This document shows positions 44,374-53,388 of a DNA stretch of 64,000 nt, piece after piece; the first letter of the stretch is position 1; every line of letters starts with the position of its first letter. The notes under the pieces are model-generated. The model saw nothing but the letters and a program-made list of their open reading frames with translations, was not told the origin of the DNA and made no database searches. The stretch covers positions 2,170,001-2,234,000 of the forward strand of contig NZ_VCIX01000092.1 in NCBI RefSeq assembly GCF_006345825.1. The letters run 5' to 3'. The DNA is from Paenibacillus paridis (lineage in GTDB: Bacteria; Bacillota; Bacilli; Paenibacillales; Paenibacillaceae). A program made the position numbers and the translations under genes.

Positions 44374-45864
44374 CTACGTTGCATGAACGGGCTTCTGAGT
44401 TACAACAACTGTCGTTTCTTCTTCGGCTTGACCTACACGTTTGATGAAGAAGGAAAGCAGCAGGCCAACAATTCCGATGCCAACAATAACTAGATATGAA
44501 TCATTAATTCCTTGAATCGATGCTTCTTTTATAAGTTCCTTGGATGCATTCGCTGCTCCGTTTGTCGTCATCAGGTCAACGAGATGAGATTGGGTTCTGG
44601 TCGTCATAACCGTGACTAGCAATGCAGTTCCTACTCCCCCTGCCACTTGCTTAATCGTGTTGGAAATAGCAGTACCATGCGCATTCAGTCTTGTAGGCAA
44701 TTGATTAAGGCCAGCGGTTGTGATTGGCATTAAGAATAGTGCCATACCTAAGCGTCGTCCTGTGGACATGAGGACTAGATACGTGTAACTCGTCGAATCT
44801 GTCAAATTAATGAATCCCAGTGTCGTAACAATCGTAATGGCCATACCGATAATAGACAACCATTTCGCTCCGAACTTATCGAACAGCTTCCCAGCCACGG
44901 GCATCATCAAGCCCATAAGCAGTGCGCCTGGGAGCATGAGTATCCCGGACTCGAGCGCCGTATATCCGCGAGCATTTTGCAAATACAAGGGAAGCAGCAT
45001 CATATCGGCATACATAACCATCGTAACTGCAATGTTGATTAACGTTGTCAGGGTAAACATGTTGTGCTTGAAAGCCCTAAGATCAAGAAGCGGACTTTTG
45101 ATAACCAGCTGTCGCCATGTAAACAATATTAATGCCACAACACCTACAACAATTGACAGGACAACCTCCGTGCTTGACCAGCCCTTGCCGCCAGCACTAC
45201 TGAATCCGTAAAGAAGGAAACCAAATCCGATCGTTGAGAGCACCGCGCCCCACGCATCAATTTTGGGATAAGTACGTTCGGAAACATTTTTTAAATATAC
45301 AAAAGCCACCGCAATAACAATGACAGCAAATGGAATGATGCCATAGAAAAGAGCGCGCCATGAATAATGCTCCAAAATATAGCCGGCTATAGCAGGACCC
45401 ACAGCTGGAGCAAAAATGATAGACAGCCCCACCATTCCCATAGCGGCTCCGCGCTTGTCAGGCGGATAGATTGTCAGGATGACATTCATGAGAAGAGGCA
45501 TTAATATCCCAGCCCCCGCTGCTTGAATCAAGCGGCCGGCCAACAAAACTTCAAAGCCAGGCGCAAAAGCTGAAACAATGCTTCCTATGAGGAAAATAAT
45601 CATGGATGTTTGAAACAGCTCACGCGTCGTAAATCGTTGCATAAGGAAAGCTGTTATTGGAATTAGTACACCGTTAACCAACATATAGCCGGTAGTTAGC
45701 CATTGGCCTGTGGAAGCGGTAATATCAAATTCAACCATAAGCTCCGGTAAAGCAACACTCATGATCGTTTGATTCAGAATGGCAATAAATGCCCCCAAAA
45801 TCATGACAAACAAAAGCGGGCCTTTCTTAATCGTACTACTATCAAATGTTGCAGTTTTACTCAT
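44374..45864 (-). CDS. DHA2-family (EmrB/QacA-type) multidrug MFS exporter
   Basis: ATG 45864 with AAAGGA upstream is preferred over ATG 45888, giving 496 residues. Fourteen membrane segments are visible. Motif A-like 'GRLIQAAGAGILMPLLMNV' and 'GMVGLSIIFAPAVGPAIAGY' (motif C, drug/H+ antiporters) are present. It is divergent from a TetR-type gene at 46092. The 227-bp intergenic region holds TTTAC...GTAAA half-sites that could be the TetR operator. Drug efflux under TetR control is the standard reading. Confidence 0.92.
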   Translation of the reverse strand: MSKTATFDSSTIKKGPLLFVMILGAFIAILNQTIMSVALPELMVEFDITASTGQWLTTGYMLVNGVLIPITAFLMQRFTTRELFQTSMIIFLIGSIVSAFAPGFEVLLAGRLIQAAGAGILMPLLMNVILTIYPPDKRGAAMGMVGLSIIFAPAVGPAIAGYILEHYSWRALFYGIIPFAVIVIAVAFVYLKNVSERTYPKIDAWGAVLSTIGFGFLLYGFSSAGGKGWSSTEVVLSIVVGVVALILFTWRQLVIKSPLLDLRAFKHNMFTLTTLINIAVTMVMYADMMLLPLYLQNARGYTALESGILMLPGALLMGLMMPVAGKLFDKFGAKWLSIIGMAITIVTTLGFINLTDSTSYTYLVLMSTGRRLGMALFLMPITTAGLNQLPTRLNAHGTAISNTIKQVAGGVGTALLVTVMTTRTQSHLVDLMTTNGAANASKELIKEASIQGINDSYLVIVGIGIVGLLLSFFIKRVGQAEEETTVVVTQKPVHAT

Positions 45865-46091
45865 TTTACTTATTCCTTTCAAATTCAATTTACAACTAAT
45901 TTACAATGTGTGGTATAGTAAACTGGATGTAAATAGAATTATAATCACATGTTCTATTGTTCACAAGCTACACCTTTTTGAAAACTGTTTATTAGTTTAC
46001 AATTCCAAGTCATCTGTCGCCTATGAGTCACATAATCCACAAATATGGCAGTTTTTGTCGCATAGCGCATTGGAGAAGGAAGTGATTACCC

Positions 46092-46673
46092 ATGCCAACT
46101 AAATTACAACGATTAGACCCGCGTGTTCTGCGTACGCGCCAATTAATTAAAGATGCCTTTGTTGAATTGCTTCACGAACTTGAGCTTGAAAAAGTAACCG
46201 TGAATCGCATTGCTGAGCGAGCGACGATTAATCGTGTTACCTTCTATCTTCATTATCGAGATATTCCAGATATGATCGATAGACTGGCGGAAGACATGAT
46301 TAGCGAAATGCAGGCGATCTTAAAGGATGCTGCCCAACAAACCGGTTTTAACATAAAAATTATCGTCAAACTGCTTGAGCATATCGCGGAAAACTCCAAT
46401 TTTTATAAAGTACTGCTCGCTTCCAAACGCATTCCCGTTTTTACGGAACGACTCATGGAGCTAATCTCTGATCTGATTACCCAACGAATGGACATGCGGG
46501 AGGCATCCTCCACTTTAAACGTTCAAAAAGATATCGCAATCTGGTACGGCTCCGCTGCTTTCATTGGCACCATTGTTTTCTGGCTTAGAAACGATCTACC
46601 CTATACGCCATTTTTTTTGGCTACACAGCTAGCAGAAATGCTTCATCTCACTAAACCAGAACAAATACAATAA
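46092..46673 (+). CDS. TetR/AcrR-family regulator
   Basis: This 193-residue protein has the N-terminal HTH 'RTRQLIKDAFVELLHELELE' ... 'VNRIAERATINRVTFYLHY' typical of TetR, with an unrelated helical ligand domain. The RBS is GAAGGAAG before ATG. It is placed head-to-head with the MFS exporter and most likely represses it. Confidence 0.93.
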   Translation: MPTKLQRLDPRVLRTRQLIKDAFVELLHELELEKVTVNRIAERATINRVTFYLHYRDIPDMIDRLAEDMISEMQAILKDAAQQTGFNIKIIVKLLEHIAENSNFYKVLLASKRIPVFTERLMELISDLITQRMDMREASSTLNVQKDIAIWYGSAAFIGTIVFWLRNDLPYTPFFLATQLAEMLHLTKPEQIQ

Positions 46674-46724
46674 TAAAAAATACCCCAAAAATTCGTAAGT
46701 CTACCCATAGGGTATTCCAAAGCA

Positions 46725-46749
46725 CAAAAAAGCCGCTCACATGAGCGGC
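46725..46749 (-). terminator. Terminator of the GAPDH-like gene
   Basis: An 8-bp stem (GCCGCTCA / TGAGCGGC, loop 2 nt) is followed on the minus strand by TTTTTT. A second weak stem (ATACCC/GGGTAT) lies 5' to it at about 46679-46714 and may serve the TetR gene. Confidence 0.85.
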
Positions 46750-46812
46750 CATGGTTGGTCTTTTGACGAGGAAATACTACCGTACCCGGAATGAATGCCG
46801 GGACAGTCTCTT

Positions 46813-47811
46813 TTATTTATTTGCCAAGAATGCTGTAACCTCCGCCAGACGCGTAGCGAAGCCCCATTCATTGTCGTACCAAGTCGCGACGGATAGAAGC
46901 TCTCCTTCTACGTGGGTGAGCGGCAGATCGATGATCGATGTATGCGGGTCGCCTATGATTCGCGACGAGGCCCATTCGCCCTCGAGTACATCCATGACAC
47001 CTTTAAGGTCGCCTTCTCGCGAGGCACGGCGGAACATATCATTCACTTCCTGCACCGTGCACGGCTTCTCCGTGATCAGATTTAACTCGGCGATACTGCC
47101 CGTGCGGGTCGGTATGCGGTAGGCCTTCCCCGTAATCTTCAGATCCGGCCAGATGAACTTAAGCGCCTTGGCCGCGCCTGACGAAGATGGAATGATGTTC
47201 TCGGCCGCCGCCCAGGAGTCCCTGCGGTCGCGCATCGGCTGATCCGTCAACGATTGCGTATTGGTATAAGAATGGACCGTGGAGAACAGTCCGTATTTGA
47301 TCCCGTAGTTTTCTTTGACCAGCTTGACGACGGCCGCCAAGGCGTTAGTCGTACAGCTAGCCATGCTGATGATCCGGTGCTTATCAGGATCGAAGCTGTC
47401 GAGGTTGATCCCCTTCAGCAGCACTGCATCACAATCATCGAGGGTTTTGCTTGGACCACTGATAAGGACGCGCTTCGCGCCGCGATCCAGATGCACCTCC
47501 GCGACGGAACGGACGACAGCACGACCCGTGCAATCGACGACGAGATCCACGCCAAGCGCTTTCCAGTCCGGCACTTCCTGCGAGGAATTAATATAAAGAA
47601 TCTCACGTCCGCCGATGACCAATGAGCCCTCTTGGGCAGATACTTCCTCATGCCAACGCTTATAGTTGGAATCCACTTCGAACAGTGCGGCAAGAGTATC
47701 CTCGTCCTTGATATCCGATACCGAAACCGGAACGAAGAGCTTGTCTTGAAGCGCGACGCGCAGCAGCACTCTGCCGATGCGGCCAAAACCGAAAATCGCA
47801 ATTTTACCCAT
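46813..47811 (-). CDS. Divergent type I glyceraldehyde-3-phosphate dehydrogenase
   Basis: This 332-residue protein has the NAD-binding start 'KIAIFGFGRIGRVLLRVAL', the active-site Cys in 'MASCTTNALAAVVKLV', His in 'LFSTVHSYTNTQSL', and the final 'ATWYDNEWGFATRLAEV'. It departs from housekeeping GapA/GapB at several normally strict places: 'VSDIKDEDTLAALFEVDSNY' in place of the usual 'INDLTD' and 'H-G' block, and 'RIPTRTGSIAELNLI' in place of 'RVPTPNVSVVDL'. It stands alone, without glycolytic genes. A specialised substrate (another aldehyde phosphate) is possible. Confidence 0.88.
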   Translation of the reverse strand: MGKIAIFGFGRIGRVLLRVALQDKLFVPVSVSDIKDEDTLAALFEVDSNYKRWHEEVSAQEGSLVIGGREILYINSSQEVPDWKALGVDLVVDCTGRAVVRSVAEVHLDRGAKRVLISGPSKTLDDCDAVLLKGINLDSFDPDKHRIISMASCTTNALAAVVKLVKENYGIKYGLFSTVHSYTNTQSLTDQPMRDRRDSWAAAENIIPSSSGAAKALKFIWPDLKITGKAYRIPTRTGSIAELNLITEKPCTVQEVNDMFRRASREGDLKGVMDVLEGEWASSRIIGDPHTSIIDLPLTHVEGELLSVATWYDNEWGFATRLAEVTAFLANK

Positions 47812-47913
47812 ACTTCTCAGCCTCCATTTGCGTAATGTTGTCGACGGGTATAGTGTACACTATTTCGTAGCCCGAATTCCAACGATGGCCCTAAACTTAC
47901 TTTCTACCGTAAT

Positions 47914-48420
47914 TCAGATTGTTTTGGTCATAATGATATCCCTCTGTTCTTCATCCCCCATATAAAAGGAGTGGGCTCCTGTTCGAACAAAGCCCATTTT
48001 TGTATAAAAAATAAGCGCACTTTCATTTTTTTCCCAAACGCCTAGCCAAATCTTCTCTTTATTCTGTTCAGAAGCTATTTCTAAAGCTTTTTTTATTAAA
48101 AATTGACCCAGCCCCTGTCTATGCCAACTTTCCCTTACATAAATTCTTTCGATTTCAAGCGAAGCATGGCCCATATTTTCAGTTTGAGCATCATTTGTGT
48201 TTAGCTTTAAGTACCCTGCAACTTGCTCATTGGAATAAATAAAATAAAATTCCGAAAAGCTATTCGATATTTCTTGTTCTAATTGTTTGATGTTAAATGC
48301 TTTTTCCAAGTAAGCATTCATATTTTCAGGCGAATTTTGGTTCTTAAAGGTAGTATTAAATGTTTCAATACTAATCTCCTGAAGGGCATCTAATTGTTCA
48401 AATGTGCACTTTTTTATCAT
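47914..48420 (-). CDS. GNAT-family N-acetyltransferase
   Basis: ATG 48420 gives 168 residues starting 'MIKKCTFEQLDALQEIS'; ATGs at 48429 and 48450 are alternatives. The acetyl-CoA loop is 'IYVRESWHRQGLGQFLIKKA', and strand beta4 is 'QVAGYLKLNT'. The last part 'ALIFYTKMGFVRTGAHSF' is typical of GNATs. It resembles the family of spermidine/protein acetyltransferases in Bacilli. Substrate unknown. Confidence 0.9.
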   Translation of the reverse strand: MIKKCTFEQLDALQEISIETFNTTFKNQNSPENMNAYLEKAFNIKQLEQEISNSFSEFYFIYSNEQVAGYLKLNTNDAQTENMGHASLEIERIYVRESWHRQGLGQFLIKKALEIASEQNKEKIWLGVWEKNESALIFYTKMGFVRTGAHSFYMGDEEQRDIIMTKTI

Positions 48421-48600
48421 GAAAGTCATTTTCCTTGTCCACCTTTTCATAAATACTCTTGTTTGATACTAAAATAGTATCTCTTTTTTGTTGTATTTAC
48501 AACAATATTGTAGTTTGATAAAAAAAGAAGCACCTTTGAAAACAAGGAGCTCCTGCTCATCCAGGTACCATTGAACTAACGTTTCTCTTTCGTAGTTTCT

Positions 48601-49089
48601 CTAATATCTCAATTCGTACAAGAAAACATGAAGTAAATTTACTTCTGTATTTTCCACACTTGCCTCATCTTTATCTATTTCTTCCTCAAAGGGAATACCA
48701 TCATGATAAGGATATTCTAGAAACGCATATATTATCGAATCCATGTTTTCTATTGTTTCAATCTCACATTTAAAAGGTAGTCTTTTATGGATGTTTGAAA
48801 TAAAATTAAAGCGTAACCTTCCAGATTGGAAGTCAAACCATACATAAAATAGCATTCCATGATTACAGTTTGCTTTTGTCAATTGCTCAGCTTTATTAGT
48901 AATTACATTTTTGAAAAAGTTTCTTATCTCCCAAACGGTAAACTCGCTCGCTAACTGTTGACTCATCGAAATCGACCATGTGTTTTGTGAGGATTCTGTT
49001 TCTAAGTCATTGATATCATTCCCAATGAACATCTTATCTTCAATAATTTCATCAAGTTCCCTTAGATACTCCTCTTTGTTCATGTCCAC
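48601..49089 (-). CDS. Hypothetical protein
   Basis: This 162-residue, acidic, probably cytoplasmic protein has no recognised family. An N-terminal helical region ('EEYLRELDEIIEDKMF') leads to a mixed alpha/beta domain ('HGMLFYVWFDFQSGRLRFNF', 'MDSIIYAFLEYPYHDGIPFE'). The size, acidity and neighbour (another orphan 209-residue protein, divergent) resemble polymorphic-toxin immunity proteins, but no toxin gene is adjacent. Two ATGs (49089, 49083) are possible starts. Confidence 0.6.
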   Translation of the reverse strand: MDMNKEEYLRELDEIIEDKMFIGNDINDLETESSQNTWSISMSQQLASEFTVWEIRNFFKNVITNKAEQLTKANCNHGMLFYVWFDFQSGRLRFNFISNIHKRLPFKCEIETIENMDSIIYAFLEYPYHDGIPFEEEIDKDEASVENTEVNLLHVFLYELRY

Positions 49090-49263
49090 AGCACCTTCTC
49101 ATTATTCCGACTTTACCAGCTTTTAAAATCTTTTCAATCGTACCCTATTTAGTATTATCCGATCCGTTCATATAACTTAACTTTTGAAAAATGAAGGTGA
49201 TCAGTTATTATCCAGCGAAATATTAATCTTAATTGATGAATGGACATTATGGGGGGGAAACAA

Positions 49264-49893
49264 ATGAGTGAGTTTACTTCAGGCAGTCTTGTCATGAATA
49301 AACATAGGAAAGCTATCGAAGACTTCAACCCAACTTTAATAAAACCGCTTAATGACAAATGGAGCGTGTTTTTTACGAAAGGTACAGAAGTTAGTGGCAC
49401 CTATCCTGAGGATATTATAAAAATGACTACTAGCTTACCTATATTATACTTTTATAATTTTGAAGACCACGGCTGGGGCTTCACCATCCTTTACCAAAGC
49501 AGAGTTATATCTGCATTCGATTATTCGTATGAGGCAGATGCAATTGAATTACATAATTATGTACAAGAACGTTTTCCTGAAGAAGATGCTATTGAATTGC
49601 TCTATATAAAACCTAATTCAGACGATTTTAGGGTCAAAATGTTTAAGGAATTCTATAAGGAACATAGTAAGGAAGACAAAGTCAAGAAACTTATAAAGAG
49701 TCTAGACGTGGATGCTTTTGCGTTGTTCAACATCGATTCGGGCGGACTTGATAAACTGCGAGATGTTTTCAGTATGGAGTCGTTGATGAATCTTCAAAAT
49801 CATTTCACCTTGATTAACGACTTCAAAGAGACCATAGATATTAAGGAAATGTGCTGGATACGTGCAGATCGGATAGAAAATTTGATGAACTAA
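49264..49893 (+). CDS. Hypothetical protein
   Basis: ATG 49264 has GGGGGG 6 nt upstream (209 residues); an ATG 24 nt earlier lies inside that RBS region. No family recognised. It has a central alpha/beta stretch ('LYFYNFEDHGWGFTILYQSR', 'AIELHNYVQERFPEEDAIEL') and a helical C-terminal half ('LFNIDSGGLDKLRDVF'). No signal peptide or membrane helix. Divergent from the other hypothetical gene at 48601. A role cannot be proposed from sequence alone. Confidence 0.65.
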   Translation: MSEFTSGSLVMNKHRKAIEDFNPTLIKPLNDKWSVFFTKGTEVSGTYPEDIIKMTTSLPILYFYNFEDHGWGFTILYQSRVISAFDYSYEADAIELHNYVQERFPEEDAIELLYIKPNSDDFRVKMFKEFYKEHSKEDKVKKLIKSLDVDAFALFNIDSGGLDKLRDVFSMESLMNLQNHFTLINDFKETIDIKEMCWIRADRIENLMN

Positions 49894-49935
49894 CAACTGT
49901 CAACTACACCTGGATTGAATCATTAAGCTGCATTA

Positions 49936-49980
49936 GCTGCTAGTCCAAACCTGAAATTAAGCTAGGACTAGCGGCTATTT
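49936..49980 (+). terminator. Terminator after the 209-residue gene
   Basis: An 11-bp near-perfect stem (GCTGCTAGTCC, 49936-49946; GGACTAGCGGC, 49965-49975) is followed by TATTTTG. It lies 43 bp beyond the stop codon. Confidence 0.6.
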
Positions 49981-50051
49981 TGTTGACCGATCGTTTCCCG
50001 TTAGGTCAATCCCCATCCATTACGAATGATGATGATTATTATTAGGCCCCG

Positions 50052-50507
50052 TTAGAGCCTCGCAAACGTGATGTAATCGACTTGGACGGGCTCTGCCAAT
50101 TCAATCCGAAGTGCCTGGTTGATCTGGCCTCGGTGATACTGCCCATGTAAGAGGACCTGCGAGAGAATGTCCCGTACGGACGTTTGGAACGGAACCCCGC
50201 TCTGGTTCTCATAGTCGACCATCTCGTCCAACTCGGATTCCTTGAGCCCTTCGATATAAACACGATATTGCTTGGCGTTCTCTTCAAACATTGACTGGAT
50301 CTCCGTCAAGTCTTCCGCTTCCTTCCACAACGAATATTGCGCGCTGCCCTTGCCCTGCAATCGTGACAACCAGACTTGTTCCGCGACAGCGACGTGTCGA
50401 ACCAGCTTCAGAAGGTCCTTGTTCTTCGTCTCATTCTCAGCGAGCGCGTCCAAGATACGTCCGTCCGCCCAGTACAAATGGTCCATCATGCGCTTGATCG
50501 TCTTCAT
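50052..50507 (-). CDS. DinB-family putative metalloprotein
   Basis: This 151-residue four-helix-bundle protein carries the three metal-ligand histidine positions of the family: 'MDHLYWADGRIL', 'RHVAVAEQVWL', 'HGQYHRGQINQAL'. Family members include bacillithiol transferases and thiol-dependent enzymes; the exact reaction is unknown. RBS GGGGGA 7 nt before ATG. Confidence 0.9.
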   Translation of the reverse strand: MKTIKRMMDHLYWADGRILDALAENETKNKDLLKLVRHVAVAEQVWLSRLQGKGSAQYSLWKEAEDLTEIQSMFEENAKQYRVYIEGLKESELDEMVDYENQSGVPFQTSVRDILSQVLLHGQYHRGQINQALRIELAEPVQVDYITFARL

Positions 50508-50744
50508 TACGTTTTCCCCCTTTTCGTCTCAACGATTACTAAACCTACTGTTCTCCGTTAGGATTCCTGTAGATCGTTAATATTGCGCTTTGCACGAAAA
50601 CGATCGACTCTGGTACGATGGGAGAGTCATGGCTCATAGCCCTTTAGCCATCTTAAGTAGGTCGCTCTATCTTGCTAGTTTAAAGCTCAAGCCAAACAAA
50701 ATCAATTGCTCGAACTCATTTTGACCCAGTAACATATGCCGGAA

Positions 50745-51635
50745 TCAAATCTCTTTCGTATACATGTTCTGATCCTGCAATCGAATCAGTACTTTGCCAA
50801 AACGTCCGCCCTCCTCAATGACTACTTTACCTGACGGATAGGCTTGCTCCATATAGTCAGCAATTATTTTCCGATTCCGCTCATCTATAGGAAGGCGACG
50901 ATGTCCAAGCCAAGTTAACGCTTCCTGCAACGCCGCTTCCCTGGAGACTTCCTTCGTTTTCGTTTCTCGTGTGATTAACGATTCGTAAGCATAACCTTTA
51001 AGATATAGCAAATGCAGCAAGTACCCCATTTCTGAATGTTGCGCATGGAAGGGCTGACCCGTGACGAGAGGCCAAATTTCGTTCACGAGGCTGTGCTCCG
51101 CTGGACTTACCGGCATACTGATATAACAGAACTTTTGTGCGCAATGAAGCAGCTTCTCCACGCTATCCCAATTGTGAATGATTGGGCACATCGAGGCAAA
51201 GACGAGATCGAATTTATGATTCCAGCCTTGCGTCTGCAAGTCAATATCTTCAAACGGTTTGCGTACAATGTTCACCTGGCCAACTTCAAACCTCGAGATA
51301 TTTTCTTCCAGTAATTCGACCAGCGGGGGAGAAGTCTCTACGGCGGTTACACGTGCCCCTCGCTCCGCAAACGGCACCGAGAATACGCCCGATGCGGCTC
51401 CAATATCCAACACAGAGGTATTTTCAAACCCAACACCTTGTCCTTCAAGCCAGTTCATAATTCGCTTAGTTCGTTTTCTTCCCTCTTCGCTAAACGATTG
51501 TTCGTTGAAGCTCTTGGCCTTAGGGCCAAAAGATCTGGTCGGATCGATTCCATTTATTTTCATCTTATTGAGTTTCAGAACGGACTCGTCTTTCCACGCT
51601 TTTTCCCATATGGCTGCATTAAAAAAATCGTTCAT
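50745..51635 (-). CDS. Class I SAM-dependent methyltransferase
   Basis: This 296-residue protein has the SAM-binding motif I 'SVLDIGAASGVFSVPFAERG', followed by 'VTAVETSPPLVELL' and 'FDLVFASMCPIIHNW'. Residues 1-65 and 190-296 are lid or substrate regions. Substrate unknown. It is the last gene of an Rrf2-oxidoreductase-methyltransferase array (61 bp after the oxidoreductase), so a redox or arsenic/selenium/thiol detoxification role is thinkable but unproven. RBS GGGGA 6 nt before ATG. Confidence 0.88.
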   Translation of the reverse strand: MNDFFNAAIWEKAWKDESVLKLNKMKINGIDPTRSFGPKAKSFNEQSFSEEGRKRTKRIMNWLEGQGVGFENTSVLDIGAASGVFSVPFAERGARVTAVETSPPLVELLEENISRFEVGQVNIVRKPFEDIDLQTQGWNHKFDLVFASMCPIIHNWDSVEKLLHCAQKFCYISMPVSPAEHSLVNEIWPLVTGQPFHAQHSEMGYLLHLLYLKGYAYESLITRETKTKEVSREAALQEALTWLGHRRLPIDERNRKIIADYMEQAYPSGKVVIEEGGRFGKVLIRLQDQNMYTKEI

Positions 51636-51695
51636 GTGTATTCCCCACGCTTTCTTTATGTTGGATTGGACCGCGCTTCATAGTATTTAAATCGA

Positions 51696-52613
51696 TCATT
51701 TGTTTCTTCCCCAAGTTTCTGCATTTAGTTCACCGGTGATGACCGCAGCGGCAAATGCACCGTTCGAAGCCGCAGCTATGGCCTGATGCATTCGCGATGC
51801 TGCATCTCCGGCACTAAATACACCAGGAATGTTCGTTTTTCCGAATTGATCCACGACGATTCCTCCCCAATCCGTAATTTCGCAACCGATCATTTGCGGC
51901 AAATCTGATCCGGTAACCAGATCCGGTTTGAAAAAGATCCCTGTGCATGGGATAGTCGTTCCGTCTTCGAGAATGACTTCCTGAACAAATCCGCCGTTAG
52001 AGTCAATTTGCAAGATCGGCGAGTCGAATAGAGGCACTTGATTCCGCTGAAATTCCTCCCGCTCGGCATCAGTCAGGTCATCGGGTCCATTCGTGCAGAC
52101 GGTTAAACGGTTCGTCCACCCGGAGAGGAGTGGAGCAAGATGCATAAGCGTTGTTCCCTTATTAATGATGACAATTGGCTGATCCCTTAATTCCCATCCA
52201 TCGCAAAATGGGCAGACGAAAGCGCTCTTCCCGTATACTTCCGCCAGTCCCGGAATGGCAAGAGGCAGATCCTGCATGCCGACGGCAAACAATATTTTCT
52301 TGCTTGCAAAAGATTGACCATGCTCCGTCTCGATCTGAAACCGGCCGTCAGTTCCCACGATCGATACTACATTATCCGTAACGAATGATACGCCGGAATA
52401 GGCGCTGATCTCTTCCTTAGCAATTCTCCGAAACTCGCTTGGACTCATCCCATCGCGGGTAAGAAACCCGTGAACCTCGCGTGTCACAGCGTTGCGAGGA
52501 CGACCAGCATCGATCACCGCAACTGTTTTCCTTGCCCTTCCTAGTACTAGAGCTGCATTCAACCCAGCCGGTCCGCCGCCAATTATTACCACATCGAGAT
52601 GATTTTTATTCAT
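51696..52613 (-). CDS. Thioredoxin-reductase-like FAD/NAD(P) oxidoreductase
   Basis: ATG 52613 is 11 nt after GGAGG; ATG 52631 overlaps it. The 305-residue product has the FAD-binding 'VVIIGGGPAGLNAALVLGRA', the redox CxxC in 'SAFVCPFCDGWELRD', and the final 'GVFSAGDAASRMHQAIAAAS'. It is close to the short thioredoxin-reductase-like proteins that follow Rrf2 regulators in Bacilli. The CPFC pair is intact. Probably induced together with the regulator just upstream. Confidence 0.92.
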   Translation of the reverse strand: MNKNHLDVVIIGGGPAGLNAALVLGRARKTVAVIDAGRPRNAVTREVHGFLTRDGMSPSEFRRIAKEEISAYSGVSFVTDNVVSIVGTDGRFQIETEHGQSFASKKILFAVGMQDLPLAIPGLAEVYGKSAFVCPFCDGWELRDQPIVIINKGTTLMHLAPLLSGWTNRLTVCTNGPDDLTDAEREEFQRNQVPLFDSPILQIDSNGGFVQEVILEDGTTIPCTGIFFKPDLVTGSDLPQMIGCEITDWGGIVVDQFGKTNIPGVFSAGDAASRMHQAIAAASNGAFAAAVITGELNAETWGRNK

Positions 52614-52669
52614 TTTATTTTCAGCCTCCATAGATCTATAATATCCATAATTAAATTACAAGAAGCCTA

Positions 52670-53155
52670 TCACTTCTTGTTTACCTCATACGTACAACGC
52701 TTGAACGCCTCATCCAATACCGACTGAATCGTATGTTCCCGTAAGTATTGGTAAAGATGTTGTTCAGCGCCGTACATAACTTTCTCAACCAAACATTCTT
52801 TTCTTCCCTGATGTGTCTGAACCCGTTGCGCAGCCTCCTCTTCCACTAACAACTGATGCTGCCGCGAATTCGAATTCGAGCATTCGAATAACCGCTGTCT
52901 CCCTTCAATCACTTGAATCACATCAAGGAATGTAATCTGATCCGCCGGTCGTGCAAGCTCGTAGCCGCCATTCACCCCTGGCACAGCACGTACGATTCCA
53001 TCCTGCCTGAGCTTGGACATGATTTTGGATAAATAGCTATCGGAAACATCAAGTTCCCCAGATAATTCCTTGATTCCAACGTTGTTGCAACGCTCCGATT
53101 GTCCCAGATGAATTAAAGCATGTAGGGCATAATCTGTACTTTTGGAGAACTGCAA
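52670..53155 (-). CDS. Rrf2-family regulator
   Basis: This 161-residue protein has the Rrf2 wHTH: 'FSKSTDYALHALIHLGQSE', 'IKELSGELDVSDSYLSKIMS', 'GGYELARPADQITFLDVI'. The three clustered cysteines of IscR-type Fe-S binding are not all present; Cys is seen in 'RLFECSN' and 'RKECLVE'. A thiol-based redox switch is therefore more likely than a cluster. It heads the oxidoreductase-methyltransferase array. Confidence 0.92.
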   Translation of the reverse strand: MQFSKSTDYALHALIHLGQSERCNNVGIKELSGELDVSDSYLSKIMSKLRQDGIVRAVPGVNGGYELARPADQITFLDVIQVIEGRQRLFECSNSNSRQHQLLVEEEAAQRVQTHQGRKECLVEKVMYGAEQHLYQYLREHTIQSVLDEAFKRCTYEVNKK

Positions 53156-53189
53156 ATGTAAAACCTCCCTTCAAGATATAACAACCTTT

Positions 53190-53235
53190 AAAGATCTTTG
53201 TTATCTATAATACAAGATACAATATTAATTTGCAA
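53190..53235 (-). promoter_or_regulatory. Promoter and candidate operator of the Rrf2 array
   Basis: On the minus strand TTGCAA (53235-53230), 17-nt spacer, TATTAT (53212-53207). The perfect palindrome AAAGATCTTT (53190-53199) lies at about +1 to +10, a placement that suits autorepression. Confidence 0.7.
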
Positions 53236-53334
53236 TGACATTCTTGATTATAACTTCACTACCGATGGTGGGCGAATTTGTAGGACACCTAAAAATGTGT
53301 TGACAGACAAAGGGAAAATCTAATTGAATCTCAC

Positions 53335-53375
53335 GCAAAAAAAAGCCCACTATGCCTTTTCGGGCATTGTAGGCT
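53335..53375 (-). terminator. Terminator after the stalk-domain gene
   Basis: On the minus strand AAGCCTACAATGCCC pairs imperfectly with GGCATAGTGGGCTT, followed by a T-run. It starts about 14 bp beyond the stop codon at 53389. Confidence 0.8.
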
Positions 53376-53388
53376 TCTCTGCTTAATC

